Of a stretch of DNA of 64,000 bases, positions 28,359-38,739 are shown piece by piece. Source of the stretch: Bacteroidales bacterium (lineage in GTDB: Bacteria; Bacteroidota; Bacteroidia; Bacteroidales; UBA12077); assembly GCA_016342685.1 (NCBI GenBank), contig JAEINU010000011.1, positions 1-64,000 of the forward strand, written 5' to 3'. The translations under genes and the position numbers were made by a program. Under the pieces are notes generated by a model. That model worked only from the letters and a program-made list of their open reading frames with translations. It did no database searches and had not been told where the DNA came from. Numbering within the stretch: the stretch's first letter is position 1; the number at the start of each line of letters is the position of its first letter.

Positions 28359-29711
28359 ATGGAGAGACTATTGATAAAAAATTTCTTCCGGTCGAAAGGG
28401 GTTGTAATCGGACTGGGTATTTTGCTTATTGCCGGTTTGATTAGCCTTAAAATTGGGAAAGAGTTCCAGGATAAAAACCAAAGAATATTAGAAAAAACAG
28501 CACAAGTTCAACAAGACAATATTGACCGGTATGTCGGCTATTACAAAAATGCTATTGGTAAAGCGCTATATTTTATTCGCTTTGGTATTACCAATGAAAC
28601 GTCCAATTTATCTGGTTTGTCAATTGGACAAAGAGATATTAACCCTTCTATCGCTTGTGTTTCGATTACAAGTTTGGAAGGACAAAAATATACAAGCGAA
28701 TTAATCAACCCGATGTATAAGCTTTTGGGCAATATGGATTTTAGTTTTGTGCTGATTTATTTTTTCCCACTTATTATTATCGCTTTTTGCTTCAATCTTT
28801 TTTCTGAAGAAAAAGAAGGTGGAACTTGGAGCCTTATATTAACTCAGTCACAAGAACCAGTCAAGATTCTTAAGACAAAAGTTAACATTCGATTAATAAG
28901 TATTTTTAGCATACTTATCGTACTATTGGGTACTGCCAAGTTTTATCTGAATATTCCGATTAGTGCTCCGTTTCTTGCTTATACACTTATCGCTATTCTG
29001 TATCTCTGTTTTTGGTTCTCATTATGCTGGCTAGTAATAAGCTTTCGGAAAAACTCAAACGCAAATGCCTTGATTCTATTATTTTCATGGATAGTGTTAA
29101 CAATTGTTGTTCCGGCATCAATTAACGCTGTTGTTATCCGCTTATACCCAATATCAGAAGCCTACAATACTGTTTTAGATAATCGGGAGGGTGTTCACAA
29201 TAAGTGGGACAAGGACAGGGAAACTACCATTAATCAGTTTAAAGAACTCTACCCTCAATTTAACAGATATAAGCACCCAAAAAATGCTCCTTTTAGCTGG
29301 CTTTGGTTTTATGCTTCACAAGAAATCGGAGATGTTGAAGCTCAAACTTCGGCAATAAAATTAATGGAGAAACTACAACAAAGAGACACCTTTAGTCATT
29401 ATGTGGGAATGTTGTTTCCTACCATTCATACTCAATTGAGCTTAAATTCAATTAGCCTTTCGGATAGTAAAAACTTCTTGAATTACATCGTAGAATTAGA
29501 ACAATTTCATAAACAAAAGCGACTGTACTTCTATCCCAAAATATTTACTAATTCTTCAGCTTTAGAAGAAGATTGGCACAGTTTTCCTGTTGCAACATTT
29601 CAGGATAAAGTTGATATAAACTGGCTTAGAATAATTATTCCTTTCCTATTGATTATTGGATTGTGTCTGATTTTCTCCGAAACGAACTTCTCCAAAATAT
29701 CGAATACTTAA
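28359..29711 (+). CDS. ABC-2 type permease, DUF3526-like (second of two)
   Basis: 450 residues, starting 1 nt after the previous stop, so translationally coupled. Same topology: N-terminal TM (about 14-28), extracytoplasmic domain to about 120, TM cluster (about 125-255), second large extracytoplasmic part and a C-terminal TM near 425-445. FSEEKEGGTWSLILTQSQEPV corresponds to the coupling region of its paralogue. Together the two look like a heterodimeric permease. Confidence 0.82.
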   Translation: MERLLIKNFFRSKGVVIGLGILLIAGLISLKIGKEFQDKNQRILEKTAQVQQDNIDRYVGYYKNAIGKALYFIRFGITNETSNLSGLSIGQRDINPSIACVSITSLEGQKYTSELINPMYKLLGNMDFSFVLIYFFPLIIIAFCFNLFSEEKEGGTWSLILTQSQEPVKILKTKVNIRLISIFSILIVLLGTAKFYLNIPISAPFLAYTLIAILYLCFWFSLCWLVISFRKNSNANALILLFSWIVLTIVVPASINAVVIRLYPISEAYNTVLDNREGVHNKWDKDRETTINQFKELYPQFNRYKHPKNAPFSWLWFYASQEIGDVEAQTSAIKLMEKLQQRDTFSHYVGMLFPTIHTQLSLNSISLSDSKNFLNYIVELEQFHKQKRLYFYPKIFTNSSALEEDWHSFPVATFQDKVDINWLRIIIPFLLIIGLCLIFSETNFSKISNT

Positions 29712-29725
29712 ACGATTTGAAAATT

Positions 29726-30421
29726 ATGATTATAGCAAAGAAATTATCGAAACAATATGGTTCAAAAGTAGCCTTAAACAATTTAGACCTACATATAAAA
29801 CAGGGCGAAATATTTGCTTTATTAGGCCAAAATGGAGCTGGAAAAACAACAACTATTAACTGCTTTTTAGGTTTTATTGAACCAACAAATGGCGAAGCTC
29901 TAATAACTGGATTAACAGTAAATGAGAATGTTTTGGAAACTAAAAAGAGTTTAGCATACATTCCTGAAAATGTAATGTTATATCCAAATCTTACAGGAGT
30001 TGAAAACTTATCTTTTTTTTCCACACTTGCAGGGTTTTCATATACCAACAATGAGCTTAAACGATTTTTAGACCGCGTAGGCTTAAATCCCGAAGCTTAT
30101 GAAAGACAAGTTAGTTCTTTCTCAAAAGGGATGCGCCAAAAAGTTGGGATTGCAATAGCTATAGCAAAGAATGCAAAAGTATTGTTGTTAGATGAGCCGA
30201 CCAGTGGGCTTGACCCAAAAGCTTCAAATGAATTCTCTATAATTATAAAAGAGCTTGCCGAAAAAGGAACATCAATATTAATGGCTACCCATGATATTTT
30301 CAGGGCTAAAGAGGTAGCAACCCGGGTTGGAATAATGAAACAAGGTGAATTAAGTTCTATAGTTGAAGCTAAAAAAATATCGGCTAACGAATTAGAAGCA
30401 TTATATATTCAAATGAGCTAA
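29726..30421 (+). CDS. ABC transporter ATP-binding protein for the DUF3526 permeases
   Basis: 231 residues from the ATG at 29726 (MIIAKKLSKQYGS); a longer frame from 29663 overlaps the permease and adds non-homologous residues. Walker A LLGQNGAGKTTT, signature SFSKGMRQKVGI, Walker B VLLLDEPTSGLDPKA and switch His in ATHDIF. DrrA/CcmA-type subunit. It lies 14 nt after the second permease. Confidence 0.9.
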   Translation: MIIAKKLSKQYGSKVALNNLDLHIKQGEIFALLGQNGAGKTTTINCFLGFIEPTNGEALITGLTVNENVLETKKSLAYIPENVMLYPNLTGVENLSFFSTLAGFSYTNNELKRFLDRVGLNPEAYERQVSSFSKGMRQKVGIAIAIAKNAKVLLLDEPTSGLDPKASNEFSIIIKELAEKGTSILMATHDIFRAKEVATRVGIMKQGELSSIVEAKKISANELEALYIQMS

Positions 30422-30438
30422 TTATTTCTAAAAATTCG

Positions 30439-33400
30439 ATGGATATGTACAGTTTTGGAATAGATATTGGTTACTCTGCGGTTAAAGTTGTATTAATAGA
30501 CCAAGAAAACAGAATAGTTTATAAAAAATATAAGCCTCATACGGGTAGTATAAAAAATATACTTGAATTGATTCTTATTGAAATAAACGAAGATTTTGAT
30601 GCTTCGGATATCATTTATGGTTCAGTTACAGGAAGTTTAGGTAAATATTTGCGTTCAAACATAGTAGCAAATAGAATAAATGAAGTTGCTGCAGCCATTG
30701 ATGGCACTAAATACTTAAACCCATTGGTTAAGTCTATCATTGAAATTGGTAGCCATTCTGCTAAATATTATACAGGAATACAATCTGAAGAAAATGCACT
30801 AAAAATATCCTCCAATTCCGATTGTGCAGCAGGAACAGGTGCTTTTTTAGAGGAACAAGCTTCTCGTCTAAATATAAAAATTGAAGACTTTTCTCTTTAT
30901 GCACAAAATGCAAAAACAATTCCCAGAATAGCTGGGAGATGCAGTGTGTTTGCTAAAACCGACATTATTCATAACCAACAAGAAGGGGTTCCTTCTGCCG
31001 ATATTTTAAAAGGGATAGCTTATGCCTTAGTGAAAAATTATAAAGGTGCTGTTATGCGCCAACTACCAATTGAAACACCAGTATTGCTTATCGGAGGTGT
31101 GGGTAATAATAAAGCTATTGTTGATGCATTTAGAGATGTATTGAACAAAAGTAAATTGGAGTTAATAGTACCCAATCATTTTAATGTTGCAGGTGCAATT
31201 GGAGCTGCAATAATTGCCAAAGAAAAGAAGCTTAAATTAAATTTCCGCATCATACTCAAAGATTTTCAGTTAGTAGATATTGTTGAAAAGGACGACGACG
31301 ACGATTTGCCTCCCTTAAACAAACTTGAAGTTGAAGATATTTCAGCCAAACATAAAATTAAGATAAGTACAAAAGAGCATAGTAACCAAGTATACTATTT
31401 GGGAGTTGATATTGGGTCGACCAGTACCAACATGGTTTTGATGACCTTACAAAAAGAAATAGTACACTTAAAATATATTAGAACCAATGGTAATCTTAAC
31501 AAAGCTCTACAAGAAGGTTTTAAAAAGATTTCTGGTTTTAATAATGGAGATATAACAATTTTGGGAGTTGGTATCACAGGTTCCGGGCGGCATCTTATTG
31601 GCAATAATATTGGAGCCGATGTAATTAAAGATGAAATTACGGCTCAAGCTAAGGCAGCGGTCACCATCGACCCGGAAGTGGATACTATTTTTGAAATTGG
31701 AGGGCAAGATTCAAAGTACATAAGCTTAAATAATGGAACTGTAACTGATTTTCAAATGAATAAAGTTTGTGCAGCCGGTACAGGTTCATTCCTCGATGAA
31801 CAAGCTCAAAAGTTTAATATCCCTATTGATAAAATGGGCAGACTTGCCTTTGAAGGCGAACATCCTGTTGCTCTTGGCGAGAGGTGTACTGTTTTTATAG
31901 AATCAAGTATCGCCTCAAGCTTATCAAAAGGTAAAAAAATAGAAAATATCATCTCAGGACTCTGTTATTCTATTGCTAAAAACTATTTACACCGGGTTGT
32001 AGGACAGAAAAAGATTGGCAAAAAAGTTTTCTTGCAAGGTGGCATAGCTTATAATCAAGGCGTTGCCAATGCATTAAAAATCATCACGCAAAAAGATATT
32101 AAAGTTCCTCCGTTTTTTAGCGTTACCGGGGCATATGGTGCTGCAATACTTGCTCTGGAAGAAATGGAGTACGGCAAATCAAGTTTTATCGGCTTTGAGC
32201 AATTGTCAGCTTTAACTTTAACGGATAAAAAGAATATTAAAAAACCAACACAAACTAACGTAAACCAGTTTCAGAATCAAATTGAAGAATTGGCTTTTGA
32301 TAATTATGAGGGCATAAGCAATACGCAAAATAAAACCGTGGGAATCCCAAGGTCTTTGTTTGCCTTTGGTATGTTTCCCTTATACAATTCATTCTTTAAG
32401 CTTCTTGGATTTAACGTATTACTATCTGATTGGAGCAATGAAAAAACTATAAAAAATGCTCAAAAACATTCGCTGGACGACTTTTGCTTTCCAATGAAAC
32501 TTGTTGCAGGTCATGTAGATGAACTAGTGGAAAAAGGAGTTGATTATATTTTCTTCCCTAATTTTCATAACATGAACAGGCCAAATGTAAAAACTCGAAA
32601 TGTTTACGGATGCACTTATATGCAACAAGCCGGAAGGATAATGGAAACATCTTTAAACCTTAGAAATAAAGATGTGGAATTGTTGTCTCCAACTTATGCA
32701 CTAAATCAGGGTAAAGACTCAATGAAAAAACTCTTTCTTGAATTGGGCAAACAATTGGGCAAAACAAACAAAGAAGTGGAGCAAGTTTTACCCCAATGTA
32801 TGAAGTCTATGCAACAATTTGAGCATAAAATAGCCGACAAAATAAAAGCCTTAGCTGACAAAATAAAAAACGCTAAAATATCATTTGTAATTATCTCTAA
32901 AATGTACGGCGTTTCTGACCCTGTGTTAAACCTAGGAATTCATGATAAGTTGAACGAAATGGGGTATCCGGTAATTCCGTTTTATGAACTGCCAATGATA
33001 GATATCTCTGACGACCATCCCAATATGTTTTGGGCTTTTGGCCAGCCTATTTTATCAGCTGCTCATTACGTAAGCCAACAGCCCAATTTGTATGCTATAT
33101 ATTTAACCCATCATGGTTGTGGGCCAGACTCTGCACTTATACATTTCTTTCAGGAAATTATGGGTAAAAAGCCATATTTGAATATTGAAACGGATGAACA
33201 TGCCTCAACTGTTGGAGTGGAAACCAGGATTGAAGCTTTTGTGAACAGCCTAAAACATAAAAAGCTTTGCGCTTTACAAAACACTACAAATAAAGCCGCT
33301 AATAAAACTTTGAAAATCGAGGAGTGCTTAAAGTCTTTAAACAATGCCACTAAGGTCTATATACCAAATATTTATCCATATTCTAGTTTATTAAAAGAAG

Positions 33401-34425
33401 TATTAGTAAAACAAGGAATACAAATAGAGTTGCTAGCTAAGGATGATACAAAAACAATAAACCTTGGAAAGAAATATACTTTAACCAACGAATATTACTC
33501 AATGGCCTCGTTGTTAGGAGATTGTTTTAAGCAAATTGAAAACAGAAATGGTATTAAAGATATGGCCTTTCTAATACCACAAACCGAAGGTGCAGAAGTT
33601 GGAGCTTTATATAACCGCTTATTGAGGACTAAACTCGATGAAGAAAATCATGCAGACATTAAGGTGCTTGCTCCTTATTTAGAGGATATTTTGAAGACAA
33701 ACAAAACTGATGCAGAAATGCTTTTCAGATGTTTAATAGCGGGTGACATGATTCGTATTGTTCCTCGTAACCAAATGGATAAATATCTCGATATGATTAA
33801 AATATTGATTGGGCATGATAATTTTGATATTGGCAACTTAAGCAATATTGCCAGTAGTATACGTGCTAATTTTACTACTGATAATAATCAAAAACGGATT
33901 TTAGCAATAGGTGAGCCTGCTATAGTTTATAATGATTTCTTAAATGACTTTACATTTAAAAATCTTGAAAATCAAAAAATAAAAATCGTTTATTCTTCTT
34001 TTGCTGAGGCTATTTGGATGTTCTTGGATGATTTTAGCAAGCAAGAATCAATGAAACAAAACTATAAAGCCAATGATTTATTATTGTCGTTTAAAACAGA
34101 ACTTCAAATAATAGCAGATGAACTTAAAAATGCCAGTCCTTTTGCCAGTGATATTGATGACCTGGTTATAAAAGCAGATAACACTTTAGGATTACATGCC
34201 GGAGCTTTTGCTCGTTACAGACAGGCAAAGACTTTAATGCCACCTTCTAACATTGATGGTATTATTACAGCAAACTCAAGCTATGAAAATACCGGAGTAA
34301 GTTTAAATACGCTTCATAAAAGTTTTTCTAATGGCCATACATTACCTATTATAAACTTGTCGTTTGACGGTAACGCCAACGAGAATAACAAAAATAAAGT
34401 CGAATCATTTACCTACTATTTATAA
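30439..34425 (+). CDS. Fused acyl-CoA dehydratase activase (BcrAD/BadFG x2) - DUF2229 protein
   Basis: 1328 residues. First ASKHA ATPase domain (about 5-265: GIDIGYSAVKVV, SDCAAGTGAF with C129, GRCSVFAK with C168). Second (about 320-580: GVDIGSTSTNMV, VCAAGTGSFL near 444, GERCTVF near 483). Then DUF2229 from about 633 (VGIPRSLFAFG, DDFCFPMKLVAGH, VYGCTYMQ), HHGCGPDS near 893, and a C-terminal helical part. Activases of this family hold a [4Fe-4S] between subunits and use ATP to push low-potential electrons into a partner. The DUF2229 half resembles D-component/double-cubane partners, so this may be a self-contained ATP-driven reductase. Its operon is not a fermentation operon; the substrate is unknown. 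Confidence 0.88.
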   Translation: MDMYSFGIDIGYSAVKVVLIDQENRIVYKKYKPHTGSIKNILELILIEINEDFDASDIIYGSVTGSLGKYLRSNIVANRINEVAAAIDGTKYLNPLVKSIIEIGSHSAKYYTGIQSEENALKISSNSDCAAGTGAFLEEQASRLNIKIEDFSLYAQNAKTIPRIAGRCSVFAKTDIIHNQQEGVPSADILKGIAYALVKNYKGAVMRQLPIETPVLLIGGVGNNKAIVDAFRDVLNKSKLELIVPNHFNVAGAIGAAIIAKEKKLKLNFRIILKDFQLVDIVEKDDDDDLPPLNKLEVEDISAKHKIKISTKEHSNQVYYLGVDIGSTSTNMVLMTLQKEIVHLKYIRTNGNLNKALQEGFKKISGFNNGDITILGVGITGSGRHLIGNNIGADVIKDEITAQAKAAVTIDPEVDTIFEIGGQDSKYISLNNGTVTDFQMNKVCAAGTGSFLDEQAQKFNIPIDKMGRLAFEGEHPVALGERCTVFIESSIASSLSKGKKIENIISGLCYSIAKNYLHRVVGQKKIGKKVFLQGGIAYNQGVANALKIITQKDIKVPPFFSVTGAYGAAILALEEMEYGKSSFIGFEQLSALTLTDKKNIKKPTQTNVNQFQNQIEELAFDNYEGISNTQNKTVGIPRSLFAFGMFPLYNSFFKLLGFNVLLSDWSNEKTIKNAQKHSLDDFCFPMKLVAGHVDELVEKGVDYIFFPNFHNMNRPNVKTRNVYGCTYMQQAGRIMETSLNLRNKDVELLSPTYALNQGKDSMKKLFLELGKQLGKTNKEVEQVLPQCMKSMQQFEHKIADKIKALADKIKNAKISFVIISKMYGVSDPVLNLGIHDKLNEMGYPVIPFYELPMIDISDDHPNMFWAFGQPILSAAHYVSQQPNLYAIYLTHHGCGPDSALIHFFQEIMGKKPYLNIETDEHASTVGVETRIEAFVNSLKHKKLCALQNTTNKAANKTLKIEECLKSLNNATKVYIPNIYPYSSLLKEVLVKQGIQIELLAKDDTKTINLGKKYTLTNEYYSMASLLGDCFKQIENRNGIKDMAFLIPQTEGAEVGALYNRLLRTKLDEENHADIKVLAPYLEDILKTNKTDAEMLFRCLIAGDMIRIVPRNQMDKYLDMIKILIGHDNFDIGNLSNIASSIRANFTTDNNQKRILAIGEPAIVYNDFLNDFTFKNLENQKIKIVYSSFAEAIWMFLDDFSKQESMKQNYKANDLLLSFKTELQIIADELKNASPFASDIDDLVIKADNTLGLHAGAFARYRQAKTLMPPSNIDGIITANSSYENTGVSLNTLHKSFSNGHTLPIINLSFDGNANENNKNKVESFTYYL

Positions 34426-34461
34426 TTAACCAGATAACAATTAATAAACAAATTTTATACA

Positions 34462-35061
34462 ATGGAAAAGTGTAACGAAGAGCATCAAAACAAAACTTAC
34501 CATAACAGCAGACGAGGTGTAACTAGTTTTAATAAATACGATTCAGAATTGGTATTTCAAAAAATGAATCTTCAAAAAGGAGATGTTTTTGTTGATTTAG
34601 GTTGTGGTGCCGGAGATTATTCAATGTATGCATCAAAATTAGTTGGCTCCAAAGGATATGTTTATGCAGTAGATATTCAAAAGGAAGCGCTTGAAAGCCT
34701 CAATGAAGAAATAAAAAAATTAAGCCTAGACAATATTGAAACCATAGAAAACAATCTTTGCGAAGCCTTAAAGTTGAAAAGTAATTGTACCGACCATTGT
34801 TTTATGGCAACCGTAATGCACGGAGAAAAACTATCAAAAGAATGTAAATCCCTATTCTCAGAAATTAAGAGAGTACTAAAATTAGGAGGACAGCTCACCA
34901 TAGTAGAATTAAAAAAAGAAGAAACGCCTTTCGGACCACCGTACGATATGAGAATTTCTCCAGAAGAACTAGAAGCAGGTATTACTTCGTATGGATTTAG
35001 AAAAACAGCTTACACTGATTTGGGGTTCTTTTATATGATGACGTTCAAGAATAATAAATAA
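34462..35061 (+). CDS. Class I SAM-dependent methyltransferase
   Basis: 199 residues. SAM-binding motif I VFVDLGCGAGDYS (about 41-53), an acidic ribose-binding position in VYAVDIQKEAL and motif IV/V region ELKKEETPFGPP. Cys and His are frequent near the N-terminus (EKCNEEHQN) and in NCTDHCFMATVMHGE. By fold it methylates a small molecule; the substrate is not recognisable. It lies 36 nt after the activase and 8 nt before the PepSY gene. Confidence 0.82.
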   Translation: MEKCNEEHQNKTYHNSRRGVTSFNKYDSELVFQKMNLQKGDVFVDLGCGAGDYSMYASKLVGSKGYVYAVDIQKEALESLNEEIKKLSLDNIETIENNLCEALKLKSNCTDHCFMATVMHGEKLSKECKSLFSEIKRVLKLGGQLTIVELKKEETPFGPPYDMRISPEELEAGITSYGFRKTAYTDLGFFYMMTFKNNK

Positions 35062-35069
35062 AATCGACA

Positions 35070-36131
35070 ATGCAACTTAAAAAAATCACAAGAAAAATTC
35101 ACTTATGGTTAGGACTTCCAAGCTCTATAATTGTGTTTATTATATGTTTTACAGGTAGTCTCTTTGTCTTCACCGACGAAATAATAGATTTTTCAGCCAA
35201 AGAAATATCATGCGTAGCTCCCGGAAACACACAAATAAGCGTTGATTCAATTCTTGATAGCGTCAAGAAAGCCTATCAAAAACACATTCTAATACATTGC
35301 ATTAACTATAAGGACAAAGAAAAAGCAGCCTTATTTGTAATAGCCAATAAGGTTTCTGGTCCTTCTTTTGTATATGTAAATCCATATAACGGTCGAATCA
35401 TTGGAAGTACAAATATTATCAAGTTTTTTTCTTTTGTAGGCCATTTACACAAACAGTTAATGTCTGGGAAATGGGGCGCATGGATAGTATTGATAACTTC
35501 TGTAATTTTTATAATCGAATTAATTACTGGCCTTATTATGTGGTGGCCAAAAAACAAGAATAAAAAGTATTTTAAAAATTCATTGACAATAAAACGTAAC
35601 ACTAAGTTGTTACGTAGATTAATTGATTTGCACAGAGTATTTGGTTTATATTTTATCGTAGTGCTACTTTTACTTTCTATCACCGGCGTAATATTGTTCT
35701 TTCTTCCCAAATATGGCATTGAAGTACAACAGAAGGATAAACAGTCTGTTCTGTTAGATACAACACAGCAAGTTTTGCCTCTCGCTTCTATAGTAGGTCA
35801 GCAAATGAAAAAGCCAGAAGTTAAGGTTGTCAAAACTGAATTATGGAATATAGAAAAATCAAATGAGGTTCAATGTATTGCAGGTTCAAAAATTGGAATG
35901 GCAACCTATGTCGGAAAACCTTATTTGATTAACAAATTTACAGGAGAAATTATTGAAGATGCTGAAATTATTGAGGTGATTGAAACACGTAATGTTTTTC
36001 GCAAACTGCACCTTGGCGATTGGCTAGGTTGGTTTGGGAAAGTAATCACCTTTTGTACTGGCCTTATTGGTTCATTCTTAGCCATATCAGCCCCTATGAT
36101 TTGGTGGAAAAAGAAAAGACGAAATGTATAA
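35070..36131 (+). CDS. PepSY-associated TM helix protein (PiuB/FoxB-like)
   Basis: 353 residues with four TM helices (about 14-35, 135-160, 195-218, 322-345) and extracytoplasmic PepSY-like domains between them. Conserved His occur at helix edges (KIHLWLGLP, GHLHKQLMSG, DLHRVFGLYF, RKLHLGDWLGWFGK), a pattern seen in inner-membrane ferric-siderophore reductases, where they bind heme. I infer reduction or handling of an imported iron chelate. Overlaps the next gene by 8 nt. Confidence 0.85.
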   Translation: MQLKKITRKIHLWLGLPSSIIVFIICFTGSLFVFTDEIIDFSAKEISCVAPGNTQISVDSILDSVKKAYQKHILIHCINYKDKEKAALFVIANKVSGPSFVYVNPYNGRIIGSTNIIKFFSFVGHLHKQLMSGKWGAWIVLITSVIFIIELITGLIMWWPKNKNKKYFKNSLTIKRNTKLLRRLIDLHRVFGLYFIVVLLLLSITGVILFFLPKYGIEVQQKDKQSVLLDTTQQVLPLASIVGQQMKKPEVKVVKTELWNIEKSNEVQCIAGSKIGMATYVGKPYLINKFTGEIIEDAEIIEVIETRNVFRKLHLGDWLGWFGKVITFCTGLIGSFLAISAPMIWWKKKRRNV

Positions 36132-37064
36132 ATATTTATTTGGACCCGTTCCATCAAGGCGTTTAGGAATGTCATTAGGAGTAGATTTAGTACCTAATAA
36201 AATCTGTACTTTAGATTGTGTTTATTGCGAGGTTGGAAAAACATCAAAATTAACTTCCGACCGCAAAGAATATATTGAATGCAGCAAAGTGATAAAAGAG
36301 TTAAATCATTATTTGTTAAACAATCCATCACCTAATTGTATAACATTAACAGGTTCTGAGGAACCAACACTTAACTCAAAAATTGGTGAAATAATTAAAT
36401 TAATAAAGCAGCAACATATCGGTTTGCCTGTTGCCGTAATAACAAACGGGACATTATTAAATGACCCCAAAGTAAGAACGGAATTAAAGGATGTTGATAT
36501 CGTTCTTCCTTCTCTTGATGCAGCAACTAAAGGAATATTTGAGGCAATCAACAAACCCCATTCTCAAATTAATATTGAACATCATATATCTGGATTGATT
36601 GAGTTTAGCAAATATTTTAACGGTAAATTATGCCTGGAAGTAATGGTTTTGCCCGGATATAACAATCACCATAAAGAGCTTTTAGAACTAAAAAGGTTAT
36701 TGATAAAATAGAACCTGGTTGTGTACAACTTAATACTCTTGACAGGCCGGGAGTAGTTAAAGGCTTAAGACCTACACCCCAAAAGGAACTGGAACGAATT
36801 GAAAAGTTTTTAGGCTTCGATAAAACTGAAATAATTATTGATTCACCCATTGAAAAAGAAACAGAATCACGTATAAAAGATATAGAATATGACATTTTAA
36901 ATATCATATCACGTAGACCATGTACAATTAATGATTTGGCAACATCCTTCGGTATACAGGAAAATATCATATTAAGGCATATCATGCAATTAATTAACAA
37001 TGGAAAAATAGTAACTGCCCCTCAAAAACGAGGTGTTTTTTATAAAATGAAAGATTCGTTATAG
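36124..37064 (+). pseudogene. Radical SAM protein (wybutosine-synthesis-like), frameshifted
   Basis: The first frame (36124-36711) has FGPVPSRRLGMSLGVDLVP and the radical SAM triad CTLDCVYC (C29, C33, C36), then TLTGSEEPTL. It stops at a TAG at 36709, but the next frame goes on with family-like sequence (IEPGCVQLNTLDRPGVVKGL) and a C-terminal winged-helix region to a TAG at 37062-37064. The switch lies at the TTATTGATAAAATAG segment (about 36696-36711) and is explained by loss of one A. So it is either a recent one-base deletion or a sequencing error. Confidence 0.8.
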
Positions 37065-37275
37065 TTTTAAGTGCGTAACAAAATTCTCATACTATAAATA
37101 TTTCTGCATTTTTTATAGAAAAAAAATAAAGGGGAATGGAAGTTTTGTTGCATGCTTTATCTTTTTCATCTATAAAATCCGCCGTTGCATTAAAGTATGC
37201 AGTCGTTTTGCGTAACTAGTTTACTTCGCCGTTTTTCTTCCTTTGCTTCTTCAAAAAATTAAACAATTTAATAAG

Positions 37276-38152
37276 ATGAAGCATTTAGTTTTTACATTTT
37301 CATTATTCCTTTTGGGTTTAACATCCCATTCTCAAATATCTATTCAAGGAAAGGTAACCGATTCTAAGGGAGTTCCTTTAGTTGGTGCATCCGTGTTTTT
37401 ACCAGAACAGAATAAAGGTACAATATGTAATAGTGAAGGGATATACATAATTGAGAATGTCCCAAACGGAAGAATTATTGTACAATGTTCTTACTTAGGA
37501 TATAATCCAACAATCAAATCTCTAAACATTCAGCCAGGGAAAAATGAACTTAATGTATCGCTAACATTAACAACGCTGGAAATGTCGGAGGTTTTAGTTG
37601 TATCAGGAGGCATCCCCCCCTCTCAAAAAGATAATGCTATTAAAATAGAGTCGCTAACAAGTAAAGACATACAGCTTGCTGGTACTCCTAATTTAATGGA
37701 AGCTCTTGCTGAAGTGCCTGGCGTAGAAATAATTTCCGGAGGTCAGGGTACGTCGAAACCAGTTATCAGAGGACTATCGATGAATGGGGTTCTTGTAACC
37801 AGAGATGGAGTGAGAATTGAAAATTATCAATATAGTATCGGTCACCCTGTTGGTGTAGATGATAATGGGACAGAAAAAGTTGAAGTTATAAAAGGTCCTG
37901 CTTCGCTTCTTTAAGGTTCTGACGCAATGGGGGGCGTTATCAATTTCATTAGTGAAAGAGCAGCTTCGCAAGGAAAACTTATAGGTAACTATAAATCTCA
38001 AATGCATTCAAACACCCTTGCGTTAAAGGTTCTTCAAAAAACTTTTTTGCAGGCTTTACGGCAAGCCATAAAACCCATGCCGATTATCTTCAAGGAGGAG
38101 GAAAATACGTCCCTAATTCACGCTTTAATGAGTATTCTGCAAGTATGAATAC
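37276..38152 (+). pseudogene. TonB-dependent receptor, broken and 3'-truncated
   Basis: From the ATG at 37276: signal peptide (LLGLTSHS/Q), carboxypeptidase-regulatory-like domain (about 22-105) and plug domain (EALAEVPGVEIIS, KPVIRGLSMNGVLV). An in-frame TAA at 37912-37914 replaces the Tyr of the usual LLYGSDAMGGV. Homology continues (GSDAMGGVINFISE), shifts frame near 38025 (GSSKNFFAGFTASHKTHADY) and ends at about 38152 where IS110 sequence starts. The barrel is lost. Being last in the operon, it was presumably the outer-membrane gate for the island's substrate. A C7 run lies at 37614-37620. Confidence 0.85.
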
Positions 38153-38739
38153 AGGTTAACCCTACTGATATTCCTAAGAATAACAAAGACACGCATTACA
38201 AAACAGATAAATCAGATTGCAGAATCACTGCATGGTGGCTTATTAGAAGGTATTCATGTTTTTGATATAGAAAGCGAACAGTTTAGATGATTATTTCGTT
38301 CTCGTCTGGCATTAGCTAAGGATATTAGAAAAACAAAAGGACGGATCAAAAGTTTTTTAGCATTTAGAAATATTACAAAGTGTCCCAGGAATAAGACCCA
38401 TAACAGCAATCGGTATTATGGCAGAGATTGGAGACATCAATCGTTTTAAGCATTTTAAACAATTTGCTAATTATGTTGGGGTGGTTCCTAGAATGCATCA
38501 AAGTGGTGAAAGTGAAAAAGTAGGAGCTATAACTTATAGGAATAATAAATACTAACGTCCATTGATTATAGAATCAGTGAGGCTGGCTGTTAGAGCAGAT
38601 CCTGGCTACATTATTATCAGGAAAGATGCTTGAAAGGAAATGCTAAAAAAAGCAATTGTAAAAGTTACCAGAAAGCTACTGAGTAAGGTAATGTTTGTAA
38701 TGAGAAAGAGAGTTAAATATGAAAGAGAGATAGCATAAT
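38153..38739 (+). pseudogene. IS110-family transposase remnant
   Basis: Conceptual translation across several frames gives the middle and C-terminal parts of an IS110/IS902 transposase: NPTDIPKNNKDTHYKTDKSD (38155 on), a basic helix region, then PITAIGIMAEIGDINRFKHF, NYVGVVPRMHQSGESEKVGA and AIVKVTRKLLSKVMF. At least two in-frame stops (near 38288 and 38554) and a frameshift mark it as dead. The N-terminal RuvC-like part is absent, and its left edge is the breakpoint of the TonB gene. Confidence 0.82.
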
